Both the position numbers and the translations under genes were made by a program. A stretch of 64,000 nucleotides of DNA, taken from positions 361,001 through 425,000 of the forward strand of contig WAEK01000010.1 of the NCBI GenBank assembly GCA_011634665.1, in the 5' to 3' direction. Shown here in pieces: positions 1 to 9,999 of this stretch (positions are counted from its first letter, which is position 1; the number at the start of each line of letters is the position of its first letter). This stretch comes from Mortierella sp. BCC40632 (Eukaryota > Mortierellomycota > Mortierellomycetes > Mortierellales > Mortierellaceae). Below the pieces are notes generated by a model. That model was not told the origin of the DNA. It did not search any database and saw only the letters and a program-made list of their open reading frames with translations.

Positions 1-169
1 CGGGGAAGAGAGGTATTTATCCCTTGAGAGTTGTGTGGAAATGGTGATCGTGGCACGGATCCCTTTTGTCTCACAAACTTCAATTCCACACTGGCCACCG
101 CTATTGTCTATTTTTTTTTTTTTTTTTTTATTGCTTGCAATGTCCCATTGTTACGGATTGTCCCGTGCA

Positions 170-428
170 TGGTCAGGCTTGTGATGTGATTGAGCTTACC
201 TCGAGGGAACACCTCGATATGGAATAATAAAGCATCGAAAGGGTCATAATAGGGAAGGAGGAGTCGGTGAGAAAAAGACATGCCTGGCCACTTGGCCCAG
301 GGTATTTTATTCTGCTTCCTGAGAGACAGGAAGCTAACTCTAATGTAAGTAAAAACTGTGAGGCGCACGTGCCTCGGGCACTGCTCCTCTAGTGTAGGCT
401 GCTCGCCATAGATCCCAAGACGAACACT
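170..428. repeat. Dispersed repeat, copy 1
   Basis: The segment around 195-422 matches 63480-63725 in the same orientation. The shared core runs from the sequence GTGAGAAAAAGACATGCC through a GCGCACGTGC palindrome to GATCCCAA, with scattered substitutions and a few small indels. Both copies are preceded by a CTTACC (a donor site on the minus strand). The repeat may be part of a mobile element or a recurrent exon. Confidence 0.75.
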
Positions 429-589
429 AGGCAAAAATACTCCAAAGAGACGCGAGAACCAGCATGCTCTTTGACACAAGCTAGCTTCTTCCCTCTGAAT
501 TCCGTTTCTGATTCCATCGCTTTTCCATGTCTTCCTGCGTTCAGAAATACACAAAGACTCACGTCTGTAGCGAAATTCATTGCTCTTAC

Positions 590-871
590 CTAGGTAGAAC
601 CGGGGTACTTCGATAAAGTCCGCTTGGATGCTTTCCGTTAGGTCTTTAAGATCCAATGAGGATGTACCTGCTGGGAGTCCCGAGAGCCTGTATGCGTGCT
701 TGATATTCCAGCTGGCTAGTTCGCCTCCGATTTTTCCAATCCGGATCAGATCTCTTTCAACGGCGACATACTGGGCGTTGCTTTCCTTGATCTTTTCCAT
801 TGACTTAGGGTCTTCGGAAACAATCACTGCCTTCATTTTCCTCCCGTTGGTCACTGCCACGACTTTGTACT
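590..871 (-). CDS. Exon-like fragment of an unrecognised, possibly RRM-like ORF
   Basis: About 94 codons stay open between a good acceptor (…AATCCAG, just above 871) and a good donor (GTAAG, just below 590). The residues include VVAVTNGRKMKAVIV followed by alternating charged and hydrophobic stretches, which could be an RRM-like alpha/beta fold of the kind found in gag-like or LINE ORF1 proteins. I do not recognise the family. It lies directly downstream of the acidic ORF at 915-1583 on the same strand and may be the next exon of the same gene. Downstream the reading frame runs into the dispersed repeat at 170-428 and a poly(A)-like tract at 111-129, so the locus is probably an old mobile-element gene. 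Confidence 0.35.
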
Positions 872-914
872 CTGGATTAGTCCAAACTTATTAGCGGCCA
901 TTTTGATGTGGCTA

Positions 915-1583
915 TCAGGTGTTGTTGGAGCTATACCATACAGTTCCAGCGTTCTCGTTGTCAATTACTGAGAATACATGGACTCTCTCATCCTCCTCTG
1001 TTTCCGTTTCGTTGGTCTCCATTGCCTCAGTGGTGTCCGACTCTTCTCTGTCGATCGCCTGGATGACTTTTTTGCTTGCTGTCATCGCCAGTAATTTTTC
1101 GGTATCCTCTCTGGCCTCCACATGGATTTCCTCGAGCTCCTTTTTCTTCCTTCCTAGTGTGTCGCCGACCACAGGGATCTTTAGAGCCAACCTTTTCTCT
1201 CCATGAGACTTGATTATGTGCCATCCCTGCTCCACCACATTATCCCCTGTTTCCTCGTCGTTTCCCAATTCGTCAATTTCCATGTTGCCTTCTGCCTTTG
1301 TCGTTGGCGTTTTAGCCTCGAATGAGAATGCATAACCGTGGATTACGTCGTAGTGATCCACAGCGGCAGCCGCATCCCTTTTCTTCTTGTTGTCAGGAGT
1401 GTTTGACGTCGATGCACTAGTTGTTCCTGCTTCCCCGATGGGTTGCTGACTCCCGCTCTGAGCTCTGGCTCCATCTAGTCCTTGCCTCTTTTTTTGTGCT
1501 TTCGGATCATCCGAAAATTCTTCTCCATCAGACCGATGATGGACGAGATTTTTAGTTGTCCCATGATCCTTGCCTTGGGACAT
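915..1583 (-). CDS. Hypothetical acidic/low-complexity protein, 222 residues
   Basis: An ATG-initiated ORF (ATG at 1583-1581) encodes a hydrophilic, mostly disordered protein. It has a Gln/Ser/Thr-rich N-terminal third, a KKKR patch near residue 75, a short ordered-looking central segment (WHIIKSHGEKRLALKIPVVG) and a Glu/Thr-rich C-terminus. No catalytic motif or known domain was recognised. It could be the N-terminal part of a retroelement ORF1-type protein whose next exon lies at 590-871. The junction between the two is not resolved, and the reading frame changes between them. Confidence 0.4.
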   Translation of the reverse strand: MSQGKDHGTTKNLVHHRSDGEEFSDDPKAQKKRQGLDGARAQSGSQQPIGEAGTTSASTSNTPDNKKKRDAAAAVDHYDVIHGYAFSFEAKTPTTKAEGNMEIDELGNDEETGDNVVEQGWHIIKSHGEKRLALKIPVVGDTLGRKKKELEEIHVEAREDTEKLLAMTASKKVIQAIDREESDTTEAMETNETETEEDERVHVFSVIDNENAGTVWYSSNNT

Positions 1584-1941
1584 GTCGCTTTGCGATTGGG
1601 TTTTGGTTGATGTGTGTGGGGGGGGAGGGTAATCTGTGGGGATTGTGAAGTTGGCACCCTGATCGCGGTAGAAGGGACCCTCCCTACACGTTCTCCCTCT
1701 CCTTCTTCGAGGTTGGTTCCAACCTTTGTGGATTGTTCATATCGGAGAATTCTTTGTGACTTCGTCGGTTCAGTACCATTGTGTCTCCTTGGGCAGTTTT
1801 TTTTTTTTTTTTTCTTCTTCTTCTAACTATCCTATCCTTTCAACCACGGCCATGCACCGTCCTCCGAACCAACACTGATTTGACCCAGAAAATTTCTTTT
1901 TCGTGTCTTTACTGCTACCACCACCAGCCCACCACCACCAT

Positions 1942-2004
<63 letters not shown>

Positions 2005-2159
2005 ATTACTATTACCTACACACACTCTCTCTCTCCCCGCTATTTATTATCTCATGGTAAGATGGAGAATAAAGAAAGCATAAAAAATGGCCTCCCAAAG
2101 ACTCTACTTGACACTTCGCTAAATACGCACCATATCCCTTTGCTCTGTAGGCGTCTGTA
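1584..2159. repeat. Intergenic stretch with an (ACT)n microsatellite
   Basis: No gene is seen. The stretch holds a poly(T) tract at 1798-1813 and about 20 uninterrupted ACT/TAC triplets at roughly 1940-2005. These triplets create a spurious poly-tyrosine or poly-threonine reading frame. Confidence 0.8.
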
Positions 2160-5100
2160 ATGAACTATTCCCTTGGAGAGGCTAGCCACGATGCAGGGCT
2201 CTTGCGAGTCTGGAGGAGTTTACTTCAGAAGCACGACCCAGCTCTCACACTCAGGTTGGAGGAAGCCGCAGCCATTGGCCGATGCCATAGAGAGAATCTG
2301 CCACAGACAATGGAGGCTCTTTGTCGACAGGGGATTGTGGTAGACATGACGCCACTTAATGAATCTGTGGTGCCAGTAACGACGGCCATAATACGGATGC
2401 TCTCAGATACGGCTCCTCGACCACCACTATTTACTCTTTTAATCGAGTCCAGCAGAGTTGACATCCCGCCCCACAGTAACCTACATCTCCGTTTGCTATC
2501 TTCGGAACTGCAAATTAATATTTTTATTTTCTCCACCCGGAAGAAGACAAAGGTGTTCAGGAGCGAAGGAGCAACAGTTTCAACCGGCATCCTTCACCAC
2601 GTCGACTCTTACCTTGGGACCAAGCAATATCTGGCACTGAGAATGTCCAGGGACTATTTGGTCCAACAACCTAACCCAAGAGAACCTCCAGCTCCGCCAC
2701 ATAATAACCACTACTCACCAGCGATCTATCGCAGAGGAGCGAGAAAACGCAGTTGTAGTAAAAAGCGGAAAGTGGACGATGTTGCGGATGTTGATATCCA
2801 AGCAGCCTTCAAAAAAGCAAGGTAAAATATCGAAGCATGTGTATCGCTGGTACTTTCTCACCTACGAGACAATGTGTCTAACCTATTCGCTTGATACTGT
2901 TCAGGCATGATTATGTAGCAACGCGCATTAAAGGATGCCTCTTGAAGGGCAAAGACAAAGGGGAAGCCTACCAGTCTCATATTGCAACAAAGTGACTTCC
3001 TCTGAACATCAAGAAATCAGCCTTCGATGTCATAAAGCTCTCTAACGGGGCCGCGAAAGATCTATCTAGAAGTTCATTGGACAAAAAATTGGGGAAGGAC
3101 CGTTCCGTCGACCAATGGAACAGCTACCTCGAAGCAAACTTTCAGCCACTATGGGAGGCAGAAGAAGAGGCCAAGACCAAAAAGTTGTCTAAAGGAAAGG
3201 GTCGTGCCGACTCGAGTAATAGTGGAGGAGGTAGTAGTGGTAGAAGGTGGAGTAGAGACGATGATGATGATGGTGGCGATGACGATGATGGTGGCAGCGA
3301 CGGTGGCAGCGAGGTGGAGGAGGAGACCGGATCCGATCTAAAAGAATATCGGACCTGCACGGCCACACTTCAGCAGATCCTTCGGCCGGATCTCTGTGCA
3401 GAGGACAAGGAGAGGGTCCGGATCCTTATCGAAAAGAGTCAAGAGACAATGACGGTCGTGTGCGAAGAGATATCGGTGTTGGCTAGGAAGGCGGTCCATG
3501 AGGTAATGATGACTCTTTTTTTTTTTCATTCCTATTACTGACGAATGAGTGGCTCCATACATTAGATCGCATCAGGGACCCACTACATCGAGGATGGCAT
3601 CGATCCTTCAGCCAAGATTGATTTTGATATTCGGTCGGTCTTTCCAAGTGGGTTCGAGTTTCGAGACAAGACAGTCCAACCCTTGGTTCCAGTTGGAGCC
3701 ATTCCTGACCTTTTGCCCGAACATCTGGAGGTCAAGAAAAAAAGCGACACGGTGACTCTATTATCGTACCCGTTTCTCAGCTACATCTACTCTCGATTCT
3801 TTGCAGTCCAAGGAGTCAAAGCCGCCACAGAGGCCAAACACCGGGCTTGGAAAAGCGTGGCCATCGGTAAGAATCCCACAAAGAGACTAGCAGTCGATGC
3901 CTTATTGAGCTCAACTGACCTTTTTTTTTTTTTTTTTTTTTTTTTTCGCTAGGCTGACATTTGTTGACCAGTGGAGAGTTCACCTCACAGGTGAGGTTAT
4001 TTCCCATGGTGTCGACAGGGCAGGCTATCCAGTGACATATAAATTTGACGAGGATCGGATACAAAAAGGCAAGACACGACACGCTGACGGTGACATATGG
4101 AGTCATCGACTAGCAGAGAGTGGAATGACCAGCAAAGATGCAGCAGCTTATGCGGAGCGACTCTCGGATGCAAAGAAGGCCAAAGAAAACAAAGTCCAGA
4201 TGATGCGGAAGACAGTACGTGCGTTGGAGGATACAAGGTCGGAAGCAGCCCAAATTGTGAATGAATCAAGGGTGCCTAAAGAGGAGAGAAAGGACCTGCC
4301 AAGAGGGACAGCAGAGTACTTGGCCCTTCGGCAGGCTCGTCAAGAGGTACGAGAGGCAAGAAAAAAGCTAGTGCCACTAGAACAACAATTGGAGGCACTT
4401 CGAAAGGCAACCTATCGATTCAACAAGCTGACGAAGACATCTACAGGTCAAGTGTGTTCGAGTAAGCCAGTCCAGACTGTAGGTACAAGAGCCACATGGG
4501 AGCAACCTGCAGTGACCGAGAGAACGGAGAAACTGGACATATCGGGGCTACTGGTCGAGGAGCATGAAGGGAGAGCTTGTACGGTTGTGATGGGAGGCAC
4601 AGACTATGGGCTGAGGACCATGAGTGAGACCGTTGGGGTCAGCATTGAGCGGATCAGGGCCCACTTCAAGCTCTTTCAGAAATCAATAGCCGACTTTAAC
4701 CCGTTCTCGGTCCTGATGGGTAAGTCTTTTTTTTTCTTTTTCCAAAGTGGGATAGAGTTTTTTCTAATATCCTCTTTTGACACTCTGTAGATGATTCTGA
4801 CACAATCAGCCAAGTACAAGAAGCGATGGCAGAAGAACAGGACGACATGGACACCAGTATGCAGTCGATCCAGCCTGGAGATATTAGCCTGGAGCAGGAA
4901 GGATCCTATGGTGCAGGAGGGGAGCAAATGAATGTCAGTTCCCAAAGCACAGACCCCGACATGGATACGCTGGAAAAGATGAGGCTACCGAAATCTCACA
5001 AGATCACCTCCGCGCGGATCAACGACATTTCATTTTCCAAAAAATTCCAACGGAGCCGAGAAAAAAGATTTAGAGCAGATCGAGCTGCACAAAATGCTTT

Positions 5101-5952
5101 GAGCGAGATATCGAAGGAAGAGAACAGCCTGAAGCGGGCGTTGACAGCAGAAGAGATCGAGAAAGCCCAAAGAGTTCGACGCAAACAGAGAGAGACGCTG
5201 CAGAGATTCTACCAGTCAAAGCGCGCGCTGAAAGAGCGGCATACGCAGGATTTGCGAACGAGGAGAGGGTGGGCGATTCTTGGGTCAGAAGAGCGACGGA
5301 TTGTCAGTCGTCAGGGTAGAGAGGGACCGATTGTGGCGACTGGGCAAGTGTTGCAGGTGGATGGATACTGCAGCGAGTGTCAAAGATACCACCTTCCGCG
5401 AAGCATAGGAGCAGAACCATTTGAGCATGTCGCCGAGTGTCCCAAGAGAAAGGAAGTTGTGCTTCCGATTATGCTAACGGGGACAGCGGGGACATGTGTA
5501 GGGTCTAGGATAGGAGGACATGCACGACGTGGAGGCAACAAGTTGCGAAAGGAGCATGGGCGATACTGCCCCGTGTCGATGACGGACGAGTATCAGACGA
5601 GCTAGACGTGTGTGTATTGCTTTCAACGAATGGAGCTTGCACGGTCGAGGAGGATGGTGAAGGGTGTGACGAAGATGGTGAGGGTTCATGGGGCGGTAGA
5701 GTGTGTTAACTCAGAGTGTCCATCGTTCAAGGTCGGCTACACGATGAAGGGACGAGACCAAAGTGCGGCGATGGCGATAGCGATATCAGGAGCGTCAATT
5801 CTGCTCAACCATAACCCACTCCCACCATTCTCAAGGGCTTCCCAGGACGATGTTTTTTCTGCAATCCAAGAACGCCAGTCAAATACTGGATCGAAACAGC
5901 CTCCAACATCTATGCAGATGCAATGGTGGCCCCCGGCAGAGTCGGGACAATG
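2160..5952 (+). pseudogene. Fanzor/TnpB-like RNA-guided nuclease, copy A (near full length, two in-frame stops)
   Basis: Exons are inferred at 2160-2821, 2905-3502, 3566-3866, about 3955-4719 and 4791-5952. Exon 1 ends with a basic stretch containing KKRKV, a likely nuclear-localisation signal, and exon 2 is Asp/Gly-rich. Exon 4 holds a coiled-coil-like charged region and then a RuvC-I-like motif (GGTDYGLRTMSETV). Exon 5 holds a CSEC pair, the RIGGHARRGG segment, a DEYQTS motif, a CVYC…CVNSEC zinc ribbon and the RuvC-III-like GRDQSAA. This order and these motifs are those of Fanzor and IS607-type TnpB proteins. Two stops interrupt it: TGA at 2993-2995, and TAG at 5603-5605 directly after DEYQTS. 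The exon 3 to exon 4 join does not keep phase with any splice pair I could find, so the gene is probably dead. The family call is firm; the exon model is less so. Confidence 0.8.
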
Positions 5953-6046
5953 GTGAGTACAAAAATCTCTTTTGCATGCATTCTTTTCTTCCTCTTGCTG
6001 CATGATCTAATTTTTTAATTTTTTGTTTGCGATAATATTTGAGTAG

Positions 6047-8010
6047 ACCCTTTGTTGACCGATACACAGTGCGCATTGTTGGAAAGGTCGTAAGGCACAA
6101 CCAGTCTTTTGGAGACCCTGACAATGGCCCCTTACGCCTTGGACATCCTACGGAAAGCCGTTACAATATCCGGAAAAAAGAAAAAAAAAGTCGCCACACG
6201 TCCGGTACCTCTTGGGCAGACGAGTATTCTCAACTTCGCTTGACCAAGGCTCAAGTGGAAAAAAAGGCGACAGATACGGCGGATGCGGTCAAGGAACAAG
6301 AGAAGGTTGTTAGGCCACTTCGAAAGTCGGTTGGCCAACTCCAACAGGCACAGACAATCACCAGCATTCAGGTCAAGAATGGCGCGGACTATGGCAGCCT
6401 AAAGGCGGCTCGAAAAAGACTCCGGATCGAGAGAAAAGAACTACTCCAAAACGAAGAGATACTGCGACAGCTTCGCCAGAGCAGGTTCTTCTGGAACAAG
6501 ATGCTCAAGGCAGCACAGTCTGCCCAAAGTCAACAGCCAAGCAGTCAAAGAGCGCCCGGGACCATTCCGAGCATGACAGTGGCAACTTGGGACCGACCGA
6601 GAGTAGAAGATCATACCTCACTGCTCGACATCCAGGATCTTGTCAACCAATCCAAAGATTCGGACAAAATCATAGTCTTTGGTGGCACAGATTATGGCGT
6701 TCGCACCATGAGCGAGACGGTGGCGCTCACACCAAGAGAGATCATGACCCACACGAACCGTTTCCAGCTGCTTTCTCAAGGTACGAAATACAGTTTTCTG
6801 TCTGGTGGTAAAACCAAGTGAAGACGAGGGACTAACGATGCTTTTCTTCATTCATTCAACCCTTGATAGAGCAAGACGAATCACACAGTAGTATGGAAGA
6901 AAGCAGTTCTGACAGGACATCGAGTAACGAGAGTATGGACGACGTTGATTCAGACAGCGATCGATCAGGAGCCAGCGACAACGAATCGGACGAGTCAATG
7001 GCAAGATCTCGCAGACTGGATGCCGCGGGCCTGAAACTCAAAAAAGCACACAAAATGACGGCGCGCCAAGTCAACGAAGTATCTCACACACGAAAACTGG
7101 CTCGTCTGAGGGAACGGAGGCTCAAACGCGAAGAGAACCAGAATGTCCAAGAGGCACTCGAACAGTTATAAGATCTCAGTGCTTCGTTTGCTGCAGCTCC
7201 AGCCTTAGGTGCCATGGATACAGCACATAAAGCACGCAGTAGTGTGCGTCCGACTCTTCAACAGTTCGAGACCTCGCTGAACAAGATGCACCACACTCAA
7301 AGGCTCCGCACCAACCGCACATGGGCGAAGCTGCGAGCAGCTGAGCGACGATATGTGCAACAGCACGCTCTCGAGTCCTTGCGGCAAGAGCAAGCATCGG
7401 AGCAAGCACCTTCCCATATTTCATTACCAATTGTATCCAACATGGACGGATGGTGCACTCAGTGCCACTGTCACCACATTCCAGGCGACCCCACGTCTTC
7501 TGGCTTTCGACACGTGGAGGACTGTCCAAGGGATCGCCCTGCTGTGCGGCCTGTGCTTCTAATTGGCGAAGTAGGCACAGGGATAGGTAGCAGGATACGG
7601 GGCCATCAGCGTAGGGGAGGTGGCAAAATGAGAGACCAGCACCTTCGATACTGCACTATTGGGATGACGGATGAGTATCGGACGTCCAAGACACGCGTCT
7701 TTTGTTTTAGTCCAGTCCGTCAAGGGCGATATCGTCGAGGTTCCAGGATTGTCACTGCCAATGGAGCAGTCGAGTGTGTCAACGTCGACTGCATATCGTT
7801 CAAGTCCGGGTACTGTCTCAAACCTCGAGACACACATGCGGCAGTGGCGATTGCGATTGCAGGTGCACACCAACTCCTCAGCAACATGCGGGAAAGGCTG
7901 CCTCCTTTCTCTCGTACTATCAACACCAGCTCCTCTGCACTGGATCCATCAAGCTCACAACATCAAAAGTTAATTCCTGCTGAAGCCCCCGGTCGGAAGT
8001 CGGGATTATG
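6047..8010 (+). pseudogene. Fanzor/TnpB-like copy B: tandem duplicate of the RuvC-bearing last two exons
   Basis: Two exons (6047-6780 and 6870-8010) are homologous to exons 4 and 5 of copy A. They carry FVDRY at the start, a RuvC-I-like GGTDYGVRTMSETV, a CTQC pair, RIRGHQRRGG, DEYRTSKT, CVNVDC and a RuvC-III-like PRDTHAA. The three N-terminal exons of copy A are absent. One in-frame TAA (7169-7171) interrupts exon 5, and the first cysteine of the zinc ribbon is arginine (RVFC). The intron joining A to B (5953-6046) and the one after B (8011-8104) resemble each other, which points to duplication of an exon-exon-intron unit. Fanzors are eukaryotic relatives of TnpB that cut DNA guided by an omega RNA encoded near the gene's 3' end. 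No such RNA was located here. Confidence 0.78.
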
Positions 8011-8104
8011 GTAAGAACCCCTCCAGTTTCATGCTTGTCTGGCAAAACACGTGAACAACAAATCCTAACTCTTTAATTTTTTACTTGCATACATAATTGA
8101 GTAG

Positions 8105-8500
8105 AACCATAAATAATTATAAACTGTCTTGTAAAAAAAAAAGGGCGAGTTTTTGTAGTATGATCAGGCTCCCTCTGCTAGTTCCTTAGGTACCGTCGAT
8201 TAGCGATCTGCCCCGAGAATCCCAATTCCTAGTTTGGAGCGCACTCAACTATATTTCTTAGGCTCTAGAAAAGAATGAGTAGCCCTGAAGATATTCCCAA
8301 AAATAAAATCCCTCCCCCCCCCTCGATTTGACTGATTGGGAGTCGCTCTGACCAGACACCTCGGAGCCAACTCTCCTGATAGCTCGCTCCTATGCCCTGT
8401 TTTGTATTACCTACCCGCTTCGTATTTTATCTCTTCTGGGTTGTTGTCCTCTCTTTCCCCTTTTGTTTAGACGGTTTTCCTTCTAAAAAAGGAGACGGAA
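8105..8500. other. Intergenic, no gene seen
   Basis: This follows the intron-like sequence after Fanzor copy B. A few bases after the GAGTAG acceptor resemble the start of another duplicated exon, but the similarity fades at once. Short A and C runs occur (8130-8142, 8314-8321). Nothing else is recognisable. Confidence 0.5.
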
Positions 8501-9270
8501 GGTCAGAAATTGAAAACCTGCCTCTCATCGCAGTGCACATCCATTCAGTGGTCCTGTAAAGCATTAGGAGGACTTTTGTCGCCAACCACAAGCTACTTCC
8601 GGAACAACCCTCGAGAGATGGCATAGCGAATGGTCTCCTCTGGCTCACAGTCAACAGCCTCAAGATACGTGCACACACAGCACTCCAACAAGCCAACCTC
8701 AAGGACAGCAAACAGCAAGCAACGAATCCAAACGCAGTAGCAGCTCCAGATGCCAATTATAAGCGAATGCACAAGACCTGGAATCACCCTCTGTATATTG
8801 TGGTGTCCAAGGAGGAGGAGACATTTGGTTGGATGTGGCTCACCCCTAGCTACAGTCCCTTTTTAGACGTGCCAGAGGGGGTACACTCCTCCAGCTTCGC
8901 GCGCAAGACCGAAGCCGCCTGACTTCAGGCGTACCAACGTTGCTGACGTTGACTTTCTTGATTGGGAGCCGCTCTCGCAGCTCCTAGGCCCTTCGAACCC
9001 TTTGCTTTAGTCTGTAGATCCTGCCTTTGACTTGCCCCCTCTGCGGGTGCTCTTTGTACCCTGGTCTTTTTCCTTTTCTCTGCACTTGTATTTTTAGTAG
9101 CTATATCGTTTCTGGGTCTCCCTCCACCTTTTCCTTCTTCTCTCTATTCCTTTGTTTTAGGGTAGTGTAGTTTTTGAGAACTAGTTGGCCTCGTCCGCAG
9201 ATCGTGGGACGAGTGGGCGCCGACGAATAAAACCCCTAACGGGGCCTGTAAAAATAAAATAAAATAAAGA
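8500..9270 (+). mobile_element. 5'-truncated non-LTR retroelement (LINE-A), 3' end
   Basis: From about 8505 onward this matches the minus-strand copy at 16278-17660, read in the opposite direction. It covers the last part of the ORF (ending in a stop near 8920), the 3' untranslated region and the end GGGGCCTGTAAAAATAAAATAAAA. Conserved translated pieces include ALQQANLKDSKQQATNPN and WNHPLYIVVSKEEE. Abrupt 5' loss with a 3' A-rich tail is the usual signature of target-primed reverse transcription. It is non-functional. Confidence 0.8.
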
Positions 9271-9306
9271 GACGACGGCCATGTCATTTACAGAGTATGG
9301 AAAGAC

Positions 9307-9358
9307 ATGCGTCGACGAATGGACCCCTAACGGGACCATTAAAAAAAAAAAAAAAAAA
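9307..9358 (+). mobile_element. Micro-copy of the LINE-A 3' tail
   Basis: About 35 bases (GTCGACGAATGGACCCCTAA and on) repeat the terminal sequence of LINE-A found at 9218-9250 and 16292-16325, followed by a run of 18 A. It is an extremely short 5'-truncated insertion about 40 bases downstream of the longer copy. Confidence 0.6.
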
Positions 9359-9398
9359 TTATTCATTGTTCAATATGCAATTCAGCCAGCTTTCAAAC

Positions 9399-9452
9399 AA
9401 CGTGGTATTGTATGCAGTGCCTCGTTGCTACGATCTCTATAGATTTGTTCAA
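9399..9452 (+). pseudogene. Possible short fragment of the LSU rRNA 3' end
   Basis: GGTATTGTATGCAGT, then GTTGCTACGATCT, then ATAGATTTGTTC follow the order of the last part of fungal 28S rRNA. They match the longer fragment at 13171-13242 with internal deletions. It directly follows the LINE-A micro-tail. It is short and diverged, so the call is tentative. Confidence 0.35.
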
Positions 9453-9492
9453 AAGATTATCATTTTTTTTAAGAATTAGCGGTAGTTGCATT

Positions 9493-9498
9493 TTTATT
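9493..9498 (-). promoter_or_regulatory. Poly(A) signal of the small peptide gene
   Basis: AATAAA on the minus strand lies about 130 bases downstream of the stop codon of the six-cysteine peptide gene. This supports a real transcript. Confidence 0.5.
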
Positions 9499-9625
9499 GA
9501 ACGAGAACAAAACTACTTGTAGGTGGTTGGGAGCAAGGTGCAACAACATCCATGTTTCTCAGATCTTGAACAAAGAGCGGAATGAAAGTATCCACCAAAT
9601 CCGATCCGACAGGACAGGGAGAATG

Positions 9626-9769
9626 CTAGCATTTTGGGCAGCCGTAGCAAATGTGGTAGCGTTTGCAATTCACGCCCCAACAAGGGGAGCAGTTGTCGGC
9701 ATAGATGGGTGCGACCAATGCGAGTGTGATCAAAACGAAAATTGCAAGCTGAAAAGTAAGTGCCTTCAT
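9626..9769 (-). CDS. Small secreted six-cysteine peptide, 47 residues
   Basis: ATG at 9769-9767 and stop TAG at 9628-9626 give 47 residues. Residues 1-24 are a textbook signal peptide: MK, then a hydrophobic core (LAIFVLITLALVAP), then a small-residue cleavage site YA. The remaining 23 residues hold six cysteines spaced C-x2-C-x4-C-x5-C-x2-C-x2-C, which could form three disulfides in a very compact fold. The upstream minus-strand leader is CA-rich and an AATAAA lies downstream. I do not recognise a family. It could be an antimicrobial, signalling or effector-like peptide, but function cannot be told from sequence. The longer overlapping frames lack these hallmarks. Confidence 0.65.
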   Translation of the reverse strand: MKALTFQLAIFVLITLALVAPIYADNCSPCWGVNCKRYHICYGCPKC

Positions 9770-9937
9770 AGTTGAGCTGTTGAATCAAAGGAAGGATGAG
9801 ATGTTTGTGAGTGTGATGTTTTCGTTAGGTGAGAGGTGGTTGAGTATGGGCCATGGGACAGATTCCTTAGAGCTATCGTCTTTTATCCTATTTCATGCTC
9901 ATTCTTTCGCGTGACGACCAAAAGAAGAAACCAAGGG

Positions 9938-9997
9938 GACAACAGCAACGGACAACAGCAACGGACAACAGCAACGGACAACACCAATGGATAACAC
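9938..9997. repeat. 13-bp minisatellite, left block
   Basis: GGACAACAGCAAC is repeated about four and a half times and runs directly into the TA at the left end of the mariner element. A related 13-bp repeat resumes on the other side (12433-12530). Confidence 0.85.
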
Positions 9998-9999
9998 TA

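Noticed and set aside
1903..2160. Poly-tyrosine/poly-threonine reading frames
   Set aside because: They are products of the (ACT)n microsatellite and lack any non-repeat coding signal.
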